A stretch of DNA of 51,802 bases from Mycoplasma procyoni (GCF_017052595.1 NZ_JAFIDB010000008.1:1-51802), one strand, 5' to 3'; numbered from the stretch's first letter, positions 31,168 through 43,119 are shown. Translations and numbers: made by a program. The notes: generated by a model not told the origin, from the letters alone.

Positions 31168-34100
31168 ATGAAAATAGATGCAGCATTTAAAAAATTCGCC
31201 AAAGAAATTAAGTTAGAATTATCTGAAGAATATCACTCAATGATTGTAGTTGCAGCTCGCTATGAAAAAAGCCTAGGAGTCTTTGTGGTTGAGCTTGAAT
31301 CAATGAATGTCCTTGATCCTATTTACTTCCAGAGACTTTATAAAAGAGTTGTAGATTGTGCAACTCCTTTTGACATTGTCTTAAGTTACTATGATGATTC
31401 CAAAAAAGAATTTTTAATTAATAAATACTTCGATTATGCTTATTTAATTGCAAGTGGACTTGATCCACAATTTTTAGAAAACAAAAGATGAGAACTTAAA
31501 GGAAATGAATTTTTCATTTACTTTAGAACACAACTTGAAATTGATGAAACTCAAAAATACTTTCCAAAAGCAGAATTTTATTTAGATCGTTGAGGTTTTA
31601 AAGGTATTAAAGTCATTCCTTTAGTTGATCAAAAACTAAATAGACAAATAGAACAACAAAGAATGATCCAAAAACAACAAGAAGAACTTGAAGCTCAAAG
31701 AGCTGCTGAAAAAGCTGCTCAAAAACAAAAAGAAGCTCAAAGTTTTGAAAACAAAAGCAGCTTTAATTCCTTTTTAAAACAAAAAAGTTACTACGAAATG
31801 TCAATTAAAGAGGCTCTTGAAACACAGGAATTTAATGTTTTAGTTACAGGAGAAATCTTTAAAAGAGATGAAAATTTAACAAAAACAGGAATGCTTATAA
31901 CTGTTTTAACTATAACAGATTATGAAGAAGCAATTAAGGTTAAAATCTTTTCAAAAACAGATGAAGAAAAAGAAGAACAAAAGAAATACATTGAAGGAAT
32001 TACCATTTCTGTACAGGGAAATTGTGCAAAAGATGACTACTTAAGACAAAAAACAATTTCAGCAAAAAATATTACTATAGTTAGTGTAATAAAAGAAAAA
32101 AGAAAAGATACAGAAGAACAAAAAAGAGTTGAGTTATATGCTTTAACAACAATGAGTGCAATGGATGGTTTAGCTTCCGCAACTGATTATGTTAAGTTTG
32201 CTAAATCAATTGGACACAGTGCAATAGGAATAGCTGATGTTGAGTCTGCACAGGCCTTTCCTGACTTTTATCACAGTGCTAAAAAGGAAGGAATTAAAGC
32301 GATTTACGGAACAACATTCAATGCAATTATGTCAACAAACGATTCTGTAATTAATCCTATAAATCAGAATTTAAAAGGTGCTAGATATGTTGTATTCGAT
32401 CTCGAAACTACAGGATTTTCCCCTAGATTCGAAGATATTATTGAGTTTGGTTGTGTAATTGTTGAAGAAGGAAAAATAACAGATAGACACCAATTTTTCA
32501 TTAAAGCAACTAAACCAATTCCTGCTTATATTACAGAACTTACAAACATTAGAGAAAGTGATTTAGTTAATGCTTTAAGTCCTGAAGAAGGAATTAAGAA
32601 AATCAGAGAAATTCTAGATGGCAGCATCGCTGTAGCCCACAACGCCAACTTCGATATTAACTTTGTAAACGAAAAAATCCTAAAATATGGACTAGAAAAA
32701 CTCAATATTTCAACAATCGATACAATGATTGTTGCAAGAATTGTAAACCCAGATTCAAAGAAATTCAGACTTGAAAATCTTGCTGCAAGACTGGGAATTA
32801 CTTATGATTCAACAGAAGCCCATAGAGCTGACTATGATGCTGATGTTTTAGCAAAAGTTTGAGTGCAATTTTTAGTCGATCTTGAAAAATACAATATTTT
32901 TAGCGTTGACGATCTGGTTAAATACGACAACCCACAATTGCACTCCAAAAAGTTTGCTGATGAAATTGTTGTTTATGTTAAAAATCAAGCTGGTCTTAAA
33001 GAATTATTTAAATTAATTTCAGTTGCATCTACAGAAAACTTTTTCAATGGACCAAAAATCTTCTTTGATCAACTCAAAAGAACACCAAATCTTTTAGTTG
33101 CTTCAGGAACTCTAAAATCTAGACTAATCAATAAAGTAATTTACTCCACAACTGAAGACATAGAAAAAGAAGTTGAAAAATACGATTTTATCTTTTTACC
33201 ACCTTTAAGAGATTTTGCACACATTATCAACAGAAACGAAATTTCTAAAAATGACTTAATTTTTGCACTTAAAGATCTTGTGCGTGTAGCTAAATCTAAA
33301 GGAATTAAAGTTGTTGGAACTTCAGATCCAAGATATATAGAAGAAAAAGATAAAATTTTCCACAACATCTATATTAATGCAAAAGGAATTGGTGGAAAAA
33401 GACACTATCTCTTTAAACACAAAGAGAAAAACGCTATTTATCCTTTACAAAACTTTTTAACTACAGATGAAATGTATCAAGCTTTTGATTTTCTAGATGA
33501 CTATAATTTAATAAAAGAAGTTGTTGTTACAAACTCTAATTTAGTTGCTGAAGAATTTGAGGACATTCAAGTTATAAAAGATAAACTTTATGCACCTATT
33601 TTTGATAACTCAAAAGAAAATCTTGAAAAGTTAGTTTATAAAACTGCAAAAGAAAAATACGGAGAAATCCTTCCAAAAGTTGTTGAAGAACGTCTAAAAA
33701 GAGAGCTAGATCCAATTTTAAATTACGGATTTGATGTTGTTTATTGAATTAGTCATAAATTAGTTGCTAAATCACTGAGTGATGGTTATTTAGTAGGTTC
33801 TAGGGGATCTGTCGGTTCTTCTTTAGTTGCTACAATGGCGGGAATCACAGAGGTTAATCCATTGATTCCACACTACATTTGTTCTCAATGTAAATTCAGT
33901 GAGTTCTTTGATGATGGTCAATATTTATCTGGATTTGATCTACCTGATAAAAAATGTCCAAAATGTAATACAGATCTGCAAAAAGAAGGACAAACAATAC
34001 CTTTTGAAACTTTCTTAGGTTTCAAAGCTGACAAAGTTCCTGATATTGATCTTAACTTCTCAGGAGATTACCAACCAACAGTTCACGATGAAGTTAGAAA

Positions 34101-35487
34101 TCTTTTTGGAGAATATCATACTTTTAGAGCTGGAACAATTGCCACAAATGCTGAAAAGACAGTGTTTGGTTATGTAAAAAATTACATCGAAGAAAATGAT
34201 ATTGAATACTCAACTTCCTTTATTGAGTTTCTGGCTTCAAAAGCGAGTGGAGTTAAGAGAACAACAGGACAACACCCAGGTGGGATCATCATTATTCCAA
34301 AAGAATTTGATGTTGAAGACTTTACTCCAATTAACTATCCAGCAAACAATGATTCATCAACTTGAAAAACAACTCACTTTGATTTCCACTCAATTCATGA
34401 CAATGTTTTAAAATTAGATATTCTTGGACACGATGATCCTACAGCTATTAAGATGCTTGAAGAACTTACAAATATTAAAGCAACAACAATTCCTAAATCA
34501 GATCCAAAAATTCTTTCTCTGTTTTCATCCACAGAATCTTTAGGAATAAGTCCGGAAGATATTTCTGGCGAAACTACAGGAGCTATGGGGATTCCGGAAT
34601 TTGGAACTAACTTTGTTAGAGGAATGTTGAAGTCTGCTAAAGTAAAAAGTTTTGCTGATCTTGTTGCAATTTCAGGTCTTTCTCATGGAACTGACGTGTG
34701 AAAAGGAAACGCTGACGAGTTAGTTGTTAATCAAAAACTTTCTTTCAGAGAAATCGTTTCTTGTCGTGATGACATCATGGTATTTTTAATTAATAAAGGT
34801 GTTGAACCAATTAAAGCATTTAAGATCATGGAAAACGTTAGAAAGGGAAAATCAGTCACTTCAGACGAAGAAATTGAGTTATTAAGATGCAATGTACCTC
34901 AATGATACATTGATTCAATGAAGAAAATTAAGTACCTTTTCCCTAAAGCTCACGCCACAGCTTATGTACTAATGGCTTGAAGAATCGCTTATTACAAACT
35001 TTATCACCCACTAGCCTACTATGCAACTTATTTCACAACTAGAGCCGATGTAAGTGACATTGAAACACTTACAGGAGGAAAAGAAAAAATTTCCAACAAA
35101 ATTAGAGATCTAAAAAGAAGGGAACACACAAAAGATAAAGATCAAGCCCTTTCAGTTAAAGAAGAAGACTTGATTCCGATTCTTTCAATTGCTGAAGAAA
35201 TGCACGCAAGAGGATATACAATTTCACCAATTTCACTTGATGTTTCTTTAGCAACTAAATGAATTATCGATGAAAAAAATAAAACTTTAATCCCTCCTTT
35301 TAAAACTGTTGATGGACTCGGGGAAGCTGTGGCAAACTCAATAGTTGAAGAAAGAAATAAAAAACCTTTTAGCTCAATTGAAGATCTTAAATCAAGAACC
35401 ACACTCAACAAAACTCTAATTGAAAAGCTAAAACAAATGCAAGTTTTAAAAAATCTTAACGAAACTGAACAGAATTCTCTTTTTTAG
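31168..35487 (+). CDS. polC: DNA polymerase III PolC-type alpha subunit
   Basis: 1439 aa, the Gram-positive replicative polymerase. Order: N-terminal domain and charged helix ([18 protein letters not shown], ~170-190), OB domain (~205-310), PHP domain (~320-) interrupted by a DEDD exonuclease (~408-565: [23 protein letters not shown] all intact), Zn-binding CSQC...CPKC (~901-935), polymerase motif [10 protein letters not shown] (~957) and later [12 protein letters not shown]. The PHP ligands are altered: ELYALTTMS instead of ELHLHTxMS, and IADVE instead of TDHG. Several TGA-Trp codons divide it under the standard code. Leaderless promoter. Confidence 0.96.
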
Positions 35488-35489
35488 TT

Positions 35490-35541
35490 TATAATATAAA
35501 TAATAAGTAATAAACAAGGTTGCTTCTTTGCAACCTTTTCA
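35490..35541 (+). promoter_or_regulatory. polC terminator / possible rimP operon leader hairpin
   Basis: AAGGTTGC (35516-35523), TTCTTT, GCAACCTT (35530-35537) then TTC. It terminates polC. A TATAAT at 35490-35495 lies just upstream and SD AAAGGAG just downstream, so the hairpin would sit in the 5' leader if that box is the operon promoter. Confidence 0.6.
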
Positions 35542-35562
35542 TATTTAATTTAAAGGAGTTTG

Positions 35563-35979
35563 ATGGAAATATTACAAAAAATTAAAGAAAATTTTAGCGA
35601 TGTTCTCGAAGTTTATTTTGAAAAAGAAGGCGTGCTAAAATTTTTAAGAGTTAAAACGGCTTTAAGAAGTTTAAGCGATATTGAAACTTTATCAAGAAAA
35701 ATTTCTGACTTCATTGATAAACATGACACAGGAACTGAAGAGTTTTATTTAGATGTGTTTTCAAAAGGAGCTGAAGAAGAAGTTAAAATTGAAGATCTTG
35801 ATAATTTTATTGAAAAAAACTTACAAGTTTGATTATCACCAGATCATTTTATTTTAGGAAATCTTTTGGAAAACAAAGAAGATTCGATTATTTTAAAAGT
35901 TAATAAAAAAGGCAGAATTGCAAAAGAAGAAATTACAAAAGAAAAAATTAATAAAATTAATACTTATATAAAATTTTAA
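35563..35979 (+). CDS. rimP: Ribosome maturation factor RimP
   Basis: 138 aa, slightly short. Assists 30S assembly. Sequence identity is weak but size, two-domain layout (EEFYLDVFSKGAEEEVK, then a C-terminal SH3-like VWLSPDHFILGNLL) and position immediately before nusA fit RimP. One TGA-Trp at 35830. SD AAAGGAG, 5 nt before ATG. First gene of the five-gene translation/transcription operon. Confidence 0.8.
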
Positions 35980-35988
35980 GGAGCAAAA

Positions 35989-37605
35989 ATGGCAAAGAAA
36001 TTAAAAAGCGAAACAACAAAAACATCTAAAAAAGACTTTTTTAAATTATTAGAAGAAGTATCATCATACAGAAACATTGGAATGGAAGGAATTGCAACTT
36101 TATTAGAAGAAGCTTTTCAAAAAATTATTAACAAAGTAGATCAAGAAGCTGAAATTAAATTAGTTGTTGACTACAAACGTAAAGACTTTAAATTAATTAA
36201 CTCAAATGCTTTAGTACTTGAAGATCAAGAACTAGAAGAAATTTTAGAAGAAGCTGATGAATCAATTAAAGTTGGAATGATTTCTTTAAGCGAAGCAAAA
36301 GAAAAATATGACAAAAATATTGAAGCAGGTGATTCTTTAGAGATCGAAATTGACTTTGAAACTCTTCCAAAAAGCGTGTTTACCCCTGTACAACAGTTAT
36401 TTAAGCAAAAAATAACAGAGATTGTAAGAAAAAATATTTATGAAAAATACTTACCTCTAAAAGGGACATTAATTAAAGCAAAACAAGTTTCTACTGTAAG
36501 ATCTGGATATCTATATGAAATCTTAGAAGACAAAGTTCAAGCATTCATGCCAAGACATTTCTCTTCTAAAAAGAAAAATGAAACAGGTGCTGTTGAAGAT
36601 GTTTACATTGAAGATGTTTTAGCAGAATCAAAAGATACACAAATTATCATTTCAAACTCTTCAAACAACTTATTAAAAGAATTAATTACAAGAGAAATTC
36701 CTGAAGTTGCATCTGGTAGATTAGTTATTGAAAGAATCTCAAGAATGCCAGGAGTTAGATCTAAAGTTGCTATTAAATCTGCAACAGAAGAAGATTTCGA
36801 CAATGAAATCGGAACAATTGTTGGAAAAGACGGAAGCAGAATTGAAGGAATTTCAAGTGAACTTCAAGAAGAAAGAATTGACATCATTAAATTCTCTGAA
36901 AACATTGAAGAATTCATTACAAACTCACTTTCACCAGCTAAAGTTATTTCAGTTATAAGTCCAATTAAGTCAAAGAAAATTAATAAATTTATTGTTATTG
37001 TTCCAGATTCTCAACACACATTAGCAATCGGAAAACAAGGAATCAATGTTACACTTGCAGCTGAATTAACAAGAACAAAAATCGACTTAACTTCTTATTC
37101 AAAAGCAATAGCAGCAGGAATTAATTTTGAGTGAAATGGAAACATCAAAGATGAAAAAGAACTTGAAGTTCTAGAAGCTGAAATCAGAAACATCAAATCT
37201 CAAAACAAAAGACTTTCATCACCTTTCAAAAGCAAACAATCATCAAGAAATCAAAAAACTTACTCACTTGATGAAATGGATGCAGATATCAACAGCATGA
37301 ATGAGTTCTTATTCAGAGAATTTGAAAAAGATTCACAACAAAAACAAACTCCATCTGTTGCTAAAGAAAAAGAAAAATTTGATGCAGATAACATTATAGA
37401 AAGCGCGCTAAATGACTTTGAGTCTTCATTTGAAGAACAATCAGATGCACACAATGAACCTGCATACACAAAAGAAGAATTAGAAAATATTCAAGAAGAA
37501 ATCAAAAACTATTCTTTTGATAATGATTTAGCAAACTATACAGGATTAAAAGAATTCGATTTAGATAAATTCAACTGAGATGACGAAGAGGAAGATGAAA
37601 AGTAA
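35989..37605 (+). CDS. nusA: Transcription factor NusA with long acidic tail
   Basis: 538 aa; B. subtilis NusA has about 370. Binds RNA polymerase and nascent RNA to control pausing and termination. N-terminal RNAP-binding domain (~1-135), S1-like (~150-220), KH1 (IGTIVGKDGSRI, ~275) and KH2 (LAIGKQGINVTLAAELTRTKID, ~345-370). After residue ~385 comes a ~150-residue extension rich in Glu, Asp, Ser and Asn, ending [12 protein letters not shown]-Trp at 37132 and 37575 join it to the core. Its last 11 nt overlap rnpM. Confidence 0.94.
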
Positions 37606-37873
37606 ATCTCACTCTCGCAAATGTATAGTTACTAATTCTATATTGCCTATAGAACAACTTCTAAGATTTGTTTTAGACAAAGAAACCAATACTATTTTAG
37701 TTGATTTTGATAACAAAATACAGGGTCGCGGAGCTTATGTAATAAACTCAAAAGAAACTATTCAAATAGCATTTTCTAAAAAACACTTAAATCGTTCTTT
37801 TAGAATGAATGTGACTAAAGAAAATTATGAAAAATTAACAAAGGAGATAGAAGAACATGGCGAAAAAAAATAA
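37595..37873 (+). CDS. rnpM: YlxR/RnpM family RNA-binding protein
   Basis: 92 aa. The hallmark [11 protein letters not shown] (family R-K-C-V-x-T-x-E...P) is at residues ~8-18, then [13 protein letters not shown] and GRGAYV. YlxR proteins sit between nusA and infB in Firmicutes and modulate RNase P. Start at 37595 (SD GAGGA) is preferred over in-frame ATG 37580. The L7Ae-like ylxQ often found after it is absent. Overlaps infB by 17 nt. Confidence 0.88.
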   Translation: MKSKSHSRKCIVTNSILPIEQLLRFVLDKETNTILVDFDNKIQGRGAYVINSKETIQIAFSKKHLNRSFRMNVTKENYEKLTKEIEEHGEKK

Positions 37874-39662
37874 TAGAAAATCCAATTTAGAAGAAATAAA
37901 ATCACAATTAGTCTCTGTTAAAACAGAACTAAAAGATGGCGTTTTCATCTTTACAGGACCAATGACAATTGCTGAATTTACACAAAAAATCAATAAATCA
38001 GCAAACGAAGTTATTACTGCATTTTTCAAAAAAGGAAAAATGTACACACTAAACCACTCTTTATCTGAAGAAGAAATTGCTGAGTTATGTTTAGAATACG
38101 GATTCGATTTCCAAAAAGAAACAGAGATCAATGCATCTAACTTTATGGAAGAAATTCAAATCAGCGATCAAGAAAGCGAAATGGAAACAAGAGCACCTAT
38201 AATTACAATTATGGGACACGTTGACCACGGAAAAACAACACTTTTAGACAGAATTAGAAAAAGTAATGTTGTTGAAGGAGAAGCTGGAGGAATTACTCAA
38301 CACACAGGGGCTTACCAAGTTGAATTCCAAAACAAAAAGATCACTTTCTTAGACACTCCAGGCCATGAAGCCTTTACAGAAATGAGAGCAAGAGGAGCTA
38401 AAGTTACTGATATAGTAGTTTTAGTAGTTGCTGCAGATGATGGAGTTATGCCGCAAACAGTTGAAGCCATTTCTCATGCTAAAAGTGCTAAAGTTCCAAT
38501 CATTGTTTTTGTTAACAAAGTTGACAAACCTAACACAGATATTGAAAGAATTAAAGCAGAATTATCAACTCATGATATTCTTCCTGAAGAGTGAAAAGGA
38601 GATAATATCTTTGTGTATGGTTCAGGGAAAACAGGACAAGGAATTCCTGAATTATTTGAAGCAATCAACCTTCAAGCTTCTGTTTTAGATCTTAAAGCAA
38701 ACAAAAACCGTTATCCAATTGGAACAGTTGTTGAATCAAGACTTGATAAAGGAAAAGGTGCAATTGCTACTTTAATTATTGAACACGGAACACTTTATCC
38801 AAGAGACTTTATTGTTGCTGGTTCTAAATATGGAAAAATCAGAACAATGGAAGATTCAACAGGAAAAAGTGTGGAAAAAGCAATTCCTGGAATGCCAGTT
38901 GTAATTACAGGACTAAATTATGTTCCTTTAGCTGGTGATAAATTCTTTGGTTTTCCAGATGAAAAATTTGCTAAATCATTAGCAGAAGAAAAAGCATTCA
39001 GCGACAAACAACAACAACTTAAAGAAAGAAATTCAATCACTTTTGAAGACGGTGTTAAAGTTGTTAAAATCATCATCAAAAGTGATGTTAATGGAACAGC
39101 TGAAGCGATTAAGTCTTCTCTAGAAAAACTTAAAAATGAAGAAGCTGCAGTTCATGTTATTCACTCATCTGTTGGAGAAGTTACAAAAGCTGATATTCTT
39201 TTAGCTCAAGCTTCAGATGCTATTATTTATGCCTTTAATACAAACGTTCCAAGCTCCATTAAACAATTTGCCAACCAAGAAAAAATTGAGATTAAAGAAT
39301 ACTCAATAATTTACAAAATCATTGAAGAAGTTGAAGCAATCCTTAAAGGCTTCAAAGCTCCTAAATATGAAGAAAGAAACACAGGAGAAGCTTTAGTTTT
39401 ACAACTATTTTTCTACTCAAAAGTCGGAAACATTGCTGGTTCTACAATGGTTAGTGGAAAAATGAAAGCAGGTTCAAAAGTTAGAGTTTTAAGAAAAGGA
39501 AAAGTAGTTCATGTTGGAAAACTTGATTCTCTAAGAAAAGGACCAAACGACACAAAAGAAGTTTCTTCAGGTATGGAATTTGGTTGTCACATTGCTAAAT
39601 TCGATGACATCAGAGTTGATGACATCATCCAAGCTTATGAGGAAGTTTTAATCGAAGAATAA
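37857..39662 (+). CDS. infB: Translation initiation factor IF-2
   Basis: 601 aa, a short IF-2. Places fMet-tRNA on the 30S subunit. N-terminal IF2N-like motif ([19 protein letters not shown], ~40-60), then the G domain: GHVDHGKTT (~residue 119), [20 protein letters not shown] carries a TGA-Trp at 38591 where other IF-2 have Trp. Domains II-IV follow, ending with [14 protein letters not shown]. The long repeated N-terminal region of larger IF-2 proteins is absent. Its TAA overlaps rbfA. Confidence 0.97.
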
Positions 39663-40012
39663 TGAATCTAATTAATTTAAGAAAAAAAGAATCACTGTAT
39701 TTATTATTAATTTCTAAAATAATTTCTGAAGATATTAATAATGCTAATGTAATTGATCCAACAGTTTCTGAAGTTCAATTATCAAAAGATGGTTCTCATC
39801 TAAAGGTCTTTGTGAGCTTTTTAAAAAGTTCTCAAAAAGGACTTGAGGGACTTGAAAATGCAAAAGGTTTTATTCGAAGAGAACTTGCTAGAAGAACAAA
39901 TTCAAGGACAGTTCCAGAACTTCATTTCTTTATTGATGATCTAGCTGAAAAAGCAAGTAATATTGATAAAATTCTTGCTGAAATTAAAGCAAAACAAAAA
40001 GAAAAAGAATAA
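39662..40012 (+). CDS. rbfA: Ribosome-binding factor A
   Basis: 116 aa. KH-fold factor for late 30S maturation. Features: ISEDINNANVIDPTVSEVQLSKDGSHLKVFVSF split across its strands, GFIRRELARR and VPELHFFIDD near the C-terminus. ATG overlaps the infB stop by one base; last gene of the operon. Confidence 0.93.
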   Translation: MNLINLRKKESLYLLLISKIISEDINNANVIDPTVSEVQLSKDGSHLKVFVSFLKSSQKGLEGLENAKGFIRRELARRTNSRTVPELHFFIDDLAEKASNIDKILAEIKAKQKEKE

Positions 40013-40015
40013 AAA

Positions 40016-40060
40016 AATAACCGAAAATAGCACTCAATCAGGCTTTTTCGGTTATTTTTT
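40016..40060. terminator. Bidirectional terminator between rbfA and the lipoprotein operon
   Basis: AATAACCGAAAA (40016-40027) / TTTTCGGTTATT (40045-40056), A- and T-rich flanks on both strands. Confidence 0.85.
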
Positions 40061-40064
40061 TAGT

Positions 40065-40895
40065 TTATTTTGCAATTGGAACTATATGGAACTCTATATC
40101 AAATAAATTGTCTTTTAGATTCTCATCAAGTTCTGTCTTTTTGTTAAGTGCTAAATCTTTTAGATTTATTAGTTGGTTGTCTGGAAGTGAAAGTTGTTTA
40201 TCGCTTCTTTTAATTGCAATCAAGAATATATATTTAGAAAAGAATGTGTTATTTACAACTCCGTCTCCAAAATCAACACTCTCTAAATCTGGATGTCAAC
40301 CAACATCTTTCTTATACATTTGAGAAAAAGAAATGATTTCATTAATTCAATATTTAATATCTCCTGAATAAAATTCATCAATATGTATTCTTTTGTTTTC
40401 TCCTTTTACTACTTCTTCTTTTTCATCTTTTATATGATCAAAATTAGTATTTCAGAAACTATTTGAATTGAAAATTAAACCTCTTAAAAAATACCTTGCT
40501 TGTTTTCAATTTACAATTGGAATAAAGGTTGTTTGAGTATCATTTCTTTTAAGATTAAAAAGATTTTGTTTCTGAAATTTAATATCTACAAAGTCATCAT
40601 AGTCTTTAGCAGAATTATAAAAAACTGCATTATTTTCTTCTTTTGTGAGTTTAACTTTATTTTTTAAAAAAGTAAATTTGTTAATATCACTTATTTTAAT
40701 ATTCACTTTTGATCAATCATTTTCTAAATTTTCAAAAGTTTCTACAGCAGTTTGATATTGTGTTTCTTTTTCGTTAAGATCTCTAATTAATGGGATTTTT
40801 TCTTCTTCAAGTTGATCTGATTTTTGTAGTGTACATGATGAGAAGATTAAAGGCATTATAGGTAATGATAGAAAAAAGAATTTTTTATTTTTCAT
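40065..40895 (-). CDS. Lipoprotein encoded with the subtilisin-like protease
   Basis: 276 aa. Signal peptide with lipobox FSSC (Cys ~21, MKNKKFFFLSLPIMPLIFSSC is the leader, 21 residues split here as MKNKKFFFLS + LPIMPLIFSSC), then a soluble, charged domain with no repeats. Family not recognised. Its start overlaps the protease stop by 11 nt, so the two are translated from one mRNA, and it ends at a shared terminator. TGA-Trp codons at 40711, 40506 and others. It may tether or regulate the protease or present its substrate; this is inference. Confidence 0.8.
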
Positions 40896-42936
40896 TTTTC
40901 ACCAAATAACTGACTGCAATTTGGTCTGTTTCCCTATTTTGTGAACTTGAGAATTTATAAATGTAGAATCTATACTTTCCACTTTCTGATGCCTTATGTT
41001 CTAAAATTTCTTTATTAGATTTTGAAGATAGAGTTCTTTCTACTCTAGTTCAGGTTTTTGAACTCTCGTTTCATTTTTCTAGAATAATATCGAAATCAGT
41101 AATCGATTTATTCTCTAATTTATCTTTAAAAAATTGACCATTCTTTTTGAAATTTAAAAGGGAAGAATTTTCATAGTCTTTAAAACCGTTAAAATATCAT
41201 GCACTTGAAATTGTTAAATTATCTCCTTTACTCAAAAATATTTCTTCTGATTTTGTATTTCATAGTTCGCCATTTTCTGTTGAAGCAGGAATGTTGTATA
41301 CTTTTAAATTTTTAACAGCAGCATTGGCATCTTTGTAATTAATAACACCTGAACCAAAAGATTCACTGTAGCCAGTTCCGTGTATTAAGTCTTTTTTCAT
41401 TTCGTTAAATTTAGTTGATGAAACCCCAATTATAGATAAAATAGAAATTGGATTTTTTTTGAGCACAGAATTATTTCTTATTAGTTTAGAAATAACCCCT
41501 GTTACAAGAGGTGTTGAATAACTAGTACCCCTTCTTAAGCCGCTTATATCGCTTATTTCTTTGAAATTATACAATGTTCCTGGAGCAGTAATTGTTACTC
41601 CTGGAGCACTACCTTTAAAATAGAATGAGGAACTTTCTTTTGTTGAAAAACTAGAAATTTCTTTGTAATTATCGGTATTTACAGAACCAACAACAATATT
41701 ATTAAAATTATTTTTAAATGAATCTAGTTTATTGTTTTTTTTGTATTGTCCCTCATTACCGGAAGCAAAAATAAATAAGATTTTAAATTTTTTAGTAATA
41801 ATATCTAAGTAGTAAGAAAAGTTGTCATAATCCTGTGGATAAAAGTCCTCATCATTACCAATTATTCCAAAACTTCCATTAACCAAATCTACATCATTTG
41901 CAATTAATTCTTTTACAAGATTATCGACGCTTGAAATAGAATCGAAAACTAAAACTTTAGGTTTTGAATTATCTTTGCGTTGATATACTCATTTTTTTTG
42001 ATTCACATCATAAAGTTTAGCAAAAGTATCAATTCCAGAAAGACCTCCAACAATTGATGCAACATTGGTTTTGTGGATATCATATGAAGTATCATCATTG
42101 AAATTGATTACTTTTATTTTAGAAACTTCAAAATTATCGGAATTTTTTATTTGACCACCTTCTCAAATAGCCACCTTTGTTCTTGTTGTATTTATAGGTT
42201 CTGAATTTCCACTTGATATACTAATATTTGTTTCTGAAAAATCATCTTTAACAACTTCAAATTGCTTTTTATAGTATTTTTTTATTTCTTCCGCATTGTA
42301 TTTAAAAGTGTAATTTTTTGTTTTTTCTTTTATTTCCACAGGTTTTTTGTATATTGATGTACAGTTTCCAAGGTTATCAACCTTATCTAAACAAAATGTA
42401 TTGATAATTCCTTTTTTTGCATTTTCTTCTGAAATTGAAGAAATTTTTTCTTTAATTTCGAAATTAGTTATTGATTCTTTCTTTAAAACATTAAGAATGT
42501 AATCGATATTTTCTTCTTTAACCTCTAATCAAACTAAATTAATAGTTGAAGAAAAGAAACTTGACACGATAATATCATCTTTTATTTTTTCAGCTAGATT
42601 TTCAAGGAATTTTTTGTTATTTTCCTCTGTCTTCTTAATTTTTGTTAAATTATCTTCCTCACTTACTGTTGTGTCATCTGTATAAATTATAATTTGTTTA
42701 TTTTTTGGAAGACTCTTTATGAATTTATTTGCAATTTCACTCTCTAAATCATCTCCATCTACTACTCCTTTTGTGTTGAAAGAGTAAATTCTTTCAAATA
42801 CTTCATTAATATTGAATTTAGCATTATCGTAATTTACGCTTTTATCGAAGTTTGTAGAAAAGGAAGTTGCAAAAAGAGGAAGAGTTAAAGTTCCTCCGAG
42901 ATATCCTAAAATTTTAAATAATTTATTTTTTTTCAT
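40885..42936 (-). CDS. Secreted subtilisin-like (S8) serine protease
   Basis: 683 aa with TGA-Trp. N-terminal signal sequence (KKNKLFKILGYLGGTLTLP) without a lipobox, a prodomain-like region to ~residue 240, then the S8 catalytic domain: H288 in DIHKTNVASIVGG, oxyanion N394 in FASGNEG, S472 in RRGTSYSTPLVTG. The position of the first Asp reads KVAIWEGGQIK, so E259 replaces the usual D of D-T/S-G. A ~180-residue C-terminal domain follows. Start at 42936 has SD AAAGGA; the in-frame ATG 42999 would translate through a hairpin and is less likely. Role: probably cleaves host or own surface proteins. Confidence 0.88.
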
Positions 42937-42955
42937 TTTTTTCCTTTCTTGATAG

Positions 42956-42988
42956 CAAAAACACCTTCTTCCAAAGAAAAAAGGTGTT
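42956..42988 (-). promoter_or_regulatory. Terminator-like hairpin in the protease leader
   Basis: On the minus strand AACACCTT (42988-42981) pairs with AAGGTGTT (42967-42960), with an extra inner CTT/AAG, and is followed by TTTTTG then the protease SD. It stands 24 nt before the protease ATG and 27 nt after a 26-codon ORF, as in attenuators. On the plus strand it has no T-run. Confidence 0.55.
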
Positions 42989-43014
42989 AGATTATTCATT
43001 TTTAGTTCTTTTTT

Positions 43015-43095
43015 CTAGGAAATTATATGACAAACAAAAACATTTTTAGAAATGATACGTTTATTCATTTTAGTAATGTTTTTGATAAAAGTCAT
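43015..43095 (-). CDS. 26-residue leader peptide upstream of the protease
   Basis: ATG-TAG, 26 aa, MTFIKNITKMNKRIIS then KNVFVCHIIS: basic and hydrophobic, no known family. SD CAAAGGAG ends 5 nt before ATG and a TATAAT (43120-43125) is 24 nt upstream, so a ribosome should load on it first. The hairpin and the protease gene follow. No run of one amino acid that would reveal the signal sensed; a cluster of Ile (5) and Lys (5) is all. Function is inferred from position. Confidence 0.5.
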   Translation of the reverse strand: MTFIKNITKMNKRIISKNVFVCHIIS

Positions 43096-43119
43096 AACTT
43101 CTCCTTTGCTATCACTATT

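Noticed and set aside
37580-37594. Earlier ATG for rnpM at 37580.
   Set aside because: No SD before it; the ATG at 37595 has GAGGA and fits the family N-terminus.
42937-42999. ATG 42999 as the protease start.
   Set aside because: It has no SD and its first codons are the hairpin arms; ATG 42936 has an SD and starts a normal signal peptide. It is kept only as an alternative.
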